Positions 23,524 to 25,251 of a stretch of 25,251 nucleotides of DNA are shown piece by piece; position 1 is the stretch's first letter; every line of letters starts with the position of its first letter. The stretch is from the NCBI GenBank assembly GCA_020718925.1, contig DYRC01000006.1, positions 1-25,251 of the forward strand, given 5' to 3'. Below the pieces are notes generated by a model that saw only the letters and a program-made list of their open reading frames with translations, did not search any database and had not been told where the DNA came from. The translations under genes were made by a program, and so were the position numbers. The stretch comes from Desulfonema limicola. GTDB lineage: Bacteria; Desulfobacterota; Desulfobacteria; Desulfobacterales; DYRC01.

Positions 23524-23622
23524 CACCTAACCCCCCGGCCCCCTTCCCTGAAAGGGAAGGGGGGGGATGCATCATCAGTACTCCCCCTCTCCGTTTCGGG
23601 GAGGGGGCGGGGGGGAGGGGTG
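23524..23622. repeat. G/C-rich nested-palindrome element, copy 3
   Basis: About 99 bases, CACCTAACCCCCCGGCCCCC at one end and the imperfect complement GGGGGCGGGGGGGAGGGGTG at the other. Inside are two hairpins: CTTCCCTGAAAGGGAAG and CTCTCCGTTTCGGGGAG. It lies between the convergent ends of the phosphofructokinase and MFS genes, where it could end transcription from both sides; TGTTTT follows on the plus strand. Confidence 0.75.
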
Positions 23623-23651
23623 TTTTATCATTCTTTGATAGCGAATCAGTA

Positions 23652-25067
23652 TTAGTCTCCGCCCCCGGCGCCGCGAAAGAACGTGATCGGAATCCCAATC
23701 ATCACCACCATGCAGCCGGATAACATCGCATATCGGAATGCGGGCATAAATGCTGATTCCAGCGCGGGAAGATATTCTTTCAGGTGAACGCCGCCGCTTA
23801 ACGTATGAAATACCGTGTTAAACACGGTTCCGGCTATGGCAATTCCGATCACCATGCCTAAATTTCGGGCGGTTGCAACGGTTCCCGAAGCGACGCCCAT
23901 GTATTTCGGCGGAACAGAACTCATAATCAGAGAACTGTTCGGGGCATTGAAAATTGAAATGCCGAATCCGACAATTGCCAGCCGCCACACCGCCGGAAAC
24001 GGAGAGGTCAGCGGCGTCAGTTGTGAAAGCAGGAAAAGCCCGATGCTTAAAATCATCATGCCGACCGTGCATAATATCTGTGATCCGATCCGATCCGACA
24101 AGATGCCTGCAAGCGGTGAAAATACTGAAAGAAAAACAAACGGCGTTACCATGATCATCCCGGCTTGCCTGACGGAAAATCCGGACGGCTGCATCAGAAA
24201 AAAGGGCATGAGAAATACCATTGTGAACAGCCCGATAAACAGAATCATGGCGGAAATCACCGGAAAGATAAATAGCCGGATTTTAAGGAGTAAGGGCTGT
24301 ATCAGCGGATGCGGACTTTGTATCTCGGTTCGGATAAATCCTAATATTGCGAGCAGAGATACAAGCAGTAAAGAAAGCGTCTGTGTTGAAGTATATCCCC
24401 ATTGATACGCATGGGTCAGTGCAAGCAGGAATGGCGAGGCGCAAAACAAAAGAAAAAATGTCCCGGGCCAATCAAAGGCTTCGGGATGGCTGATGTCTGC
24501 TTTTGTGCCTCTTAATAATTTTGTGGCAAAAATTCCGGTGATGATTCCTATCGGCACATTGATATAAAAAATAAACTGCCATGAAAAATAAGAGAGCAGC
24601 CAGCCGCCGACAGCCGGACCCAGCGTCAGCCCCGAAGCCACCACCATGCCGACCAATCCCATTGCCTTGCCGCGCTCCGACACCGGAAATACGTCTGCCA
24701 TCAATGCGGGTGTGCAGGACATGATCATCGCCGCCCCGAATCCCTGAAACGCGCGGGAAAAAATCAGCCACGCCGCAGTGTATGATATGCCGCAAAATAA
24801 TGAGCCTACGGAAAAAATCGCCAGCCCCCGGCTGTACACCCATCGTCTGCCTCTGATGTCGCTCAATCTGCCGAAGGATAAGAGCAGCGAAGAGACAATC
24901 AGAAGATACACCATCGTTACCCATTCAATAGTGCTGAGTTGCACGTTCAGGTTTTTCATAATCGCGGGCAGGGCGATGTTGACGATGCTGCCGTCCAGCG
25001 TGGACATGAATACACCGATGGCGACCATTGTGAAGACGAGCCATTTGTCGGGGGATTTGGGGTTCAC
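23652..25067 (-). CDS. MFS drug-type exporter (DHA2 / EmrB-QacA family)
   Basis: 471 residues, predominantly hydrophobic with about 14 membrane helices expected for the DHA2 group. The N-terminus has GVFMSTLDGSIVNIALPAI, the classic EmrB/QacA helix 1 motif with its Asp. Motif A is GRLSDIRGRRWVY, and antiporter motif C is in SGLTLGPAVGGWL. It is a proton-coupled exporter, substrate unknown. No EmrA-type adaptor or TolC is nearby. It starts with GTG, set directly after the TAA of the small upstream gene (TAAGTG), which suggests coupled translation. The frame has no nearer ATG before the conserved helix. Confidence 0.93.
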   Translation of the reverse strand: MNPKSPDKWLVFTMVAIGVFMSTLDGSIVNIALPAIMKNLNVQLSTIEWVTMVYLLIVSSLLLSFGRLSDIRGRRWVYSRGLAIFSVGSLFCGISYTAAWLIFSRAFQGFGAAMIMSCTPALMADVFPVSERGKAMGLVGMVVASGLTLGPAVGGWLLSYFSWQFIFYINVPIGIITGIFATKLLRGTKADISHPEAFDWPGTFFLLFCASPFLLALTHAYQWGYTSTQTLSLLLVSLLAILGFIRTEIQSPHPLIQPLLLKIRLFIFPVISAMILFIGLFTMVFLMPFFLMQPSGFSVRQAGMIMVTPFVFLSVFSPLAGILSDRIGSQILCTVGMMILSIGLFLLSQLTPLTSPFPAVWRLAIVGFGISIFNAPNSSLIMSSVPPKYMGVASGTVATARNLGMVIGIAIAGTVFNTVFHTLSGGVHLKEYLPALESAFMPAFRYAMLSGCMVVMIGIPITFFRGAGGGD

Positions 25068-25251
25068 TTAGTTCTCGTTTTTTTCAATATTCGTTTTCAA
25101 TTCCGGGAAAAAATGTGCAAACGATCCCTGTGCTACCCGACTATGAAAATATTCCAACAATTCTTTTGATCCCATATCGCAGGTTTCATTATAGATTTTT
25201 TCTTGGATACGCCGCTTCATGTCAATGCAATCAAATGTCTTTACGGTTCGC
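25068..25251 (-). CDS. Small conserved charged protein, partial at the right edge
   Basis: An open frame enters from the right edge and ends with TAA at 25070-25068, leaving 60 visible residues. It reads KTFDCIDMKRRIQEKIYNET, then GSKELLEYFHSRV and SFAHFF. This is the pattern of a widespread family of about 70-80-residue proteins (FDC-x2-MK-R-x2-EK-I), often uncharacterised and sometimes seen near toxin-antitoxin or mobile genes. The start codon is probably just beyond the edge. Its stop abuts the exporter's GTG. The function is unknown to me. Confidence 0.6.
   Translation of the reverse strand, partial: RTVKTFDCIDMKRRIQEKIYNETCDMGSKELLEYFHSRVAQGSFAHFFPELKTNIEKNEN

Overview
The window looks like a chromosomal stretch from a Gram-negative, probably anaerobic bacterium of the Desulfobacterota (Desulfobacteraceae-like). 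This is inference. It rests on the mix of a CooC-type nickel chaperone, a large chemosensory repertoire, an XrtA-type exopolysaccharide deacetylase, AcuB/AcuC-like genes, and several copies of a G/C-rich nested-palindrome repeat of the sort seen in large or filamentous deltaproteobacteria. No rRNA, tRNA or CRISPR array was recognised.

Layout. (1) 1-3600, minus strand, visibly more AT-rich than the rest: an anti-phage-type module. It has a partial RloB-like (Toprim-like) gene whose C-terminus carries a PD-(D/E)XK-like segment, a RloA-like AAA ATPase one base upstream of it, and an unrecognised zinc-ribbon gene behind a near-consensus promoter. Remains of a TerB-like coding sequence sit on both sides of the zinc-ribbon gene. 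(2) 3600-6871, minus strand: a well-delimited operon with promoter and intrinsic terminator, encoding UDP-GlcNAc 2-epimerase, XrtA-type polysaccharide deacetylase and a Liv-type periplasmic binding protein. (3) 7074-15408, minus strand: a long chemosensory run in the order soluble MCP-like protein, STAS protein, CheY, [palindromic element], large transmembrane MCP with duplicated Cache sensors, a secreted multi-domain Ig/FnIII protein, and a U32 (TrhP-like) protein. Three of its junctions are 4-base ATGA overlaps or gaps of 10 bases or less. (4) 15471-23474, plus strand: a HIT protein and CheB, then a palindromic element, CooC-like ATPase, AcuC-like deacetylase, AcuB-like CBS protein, a short-tandem-repeat hairpin, a frameshifted L11 methyltransferase (prmA), an MBL hydrolase, a second polysaccharide deacetylase and a 6-phosphofructokinase. 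(5) 23524-25251: a third palindromic element at a convergent junction, then on the minus strand an EmrB/QacA-type MFS exporter abutting a partial small gene that runs off the right edge.

How the parts relate: the chemotaxis genes in (3) and CheB in (4) are divergently transcribed from one intergenic region. They probably serve one signalling pathway, although CheA, CheW and CheR are not in the window. The EPS genes in (2) and the second deacetylase in (4) concern cell-surface polysaccharide. The most novel-looking item is the RloA/RloB module with its nuclease-like extension and the neighbouring zinc-ribbon gene. Next are the soluble MCP-like protein with a CheZ-like D-x3-Q segment, the frameshift in prmA, and the three-copy palindromic element.
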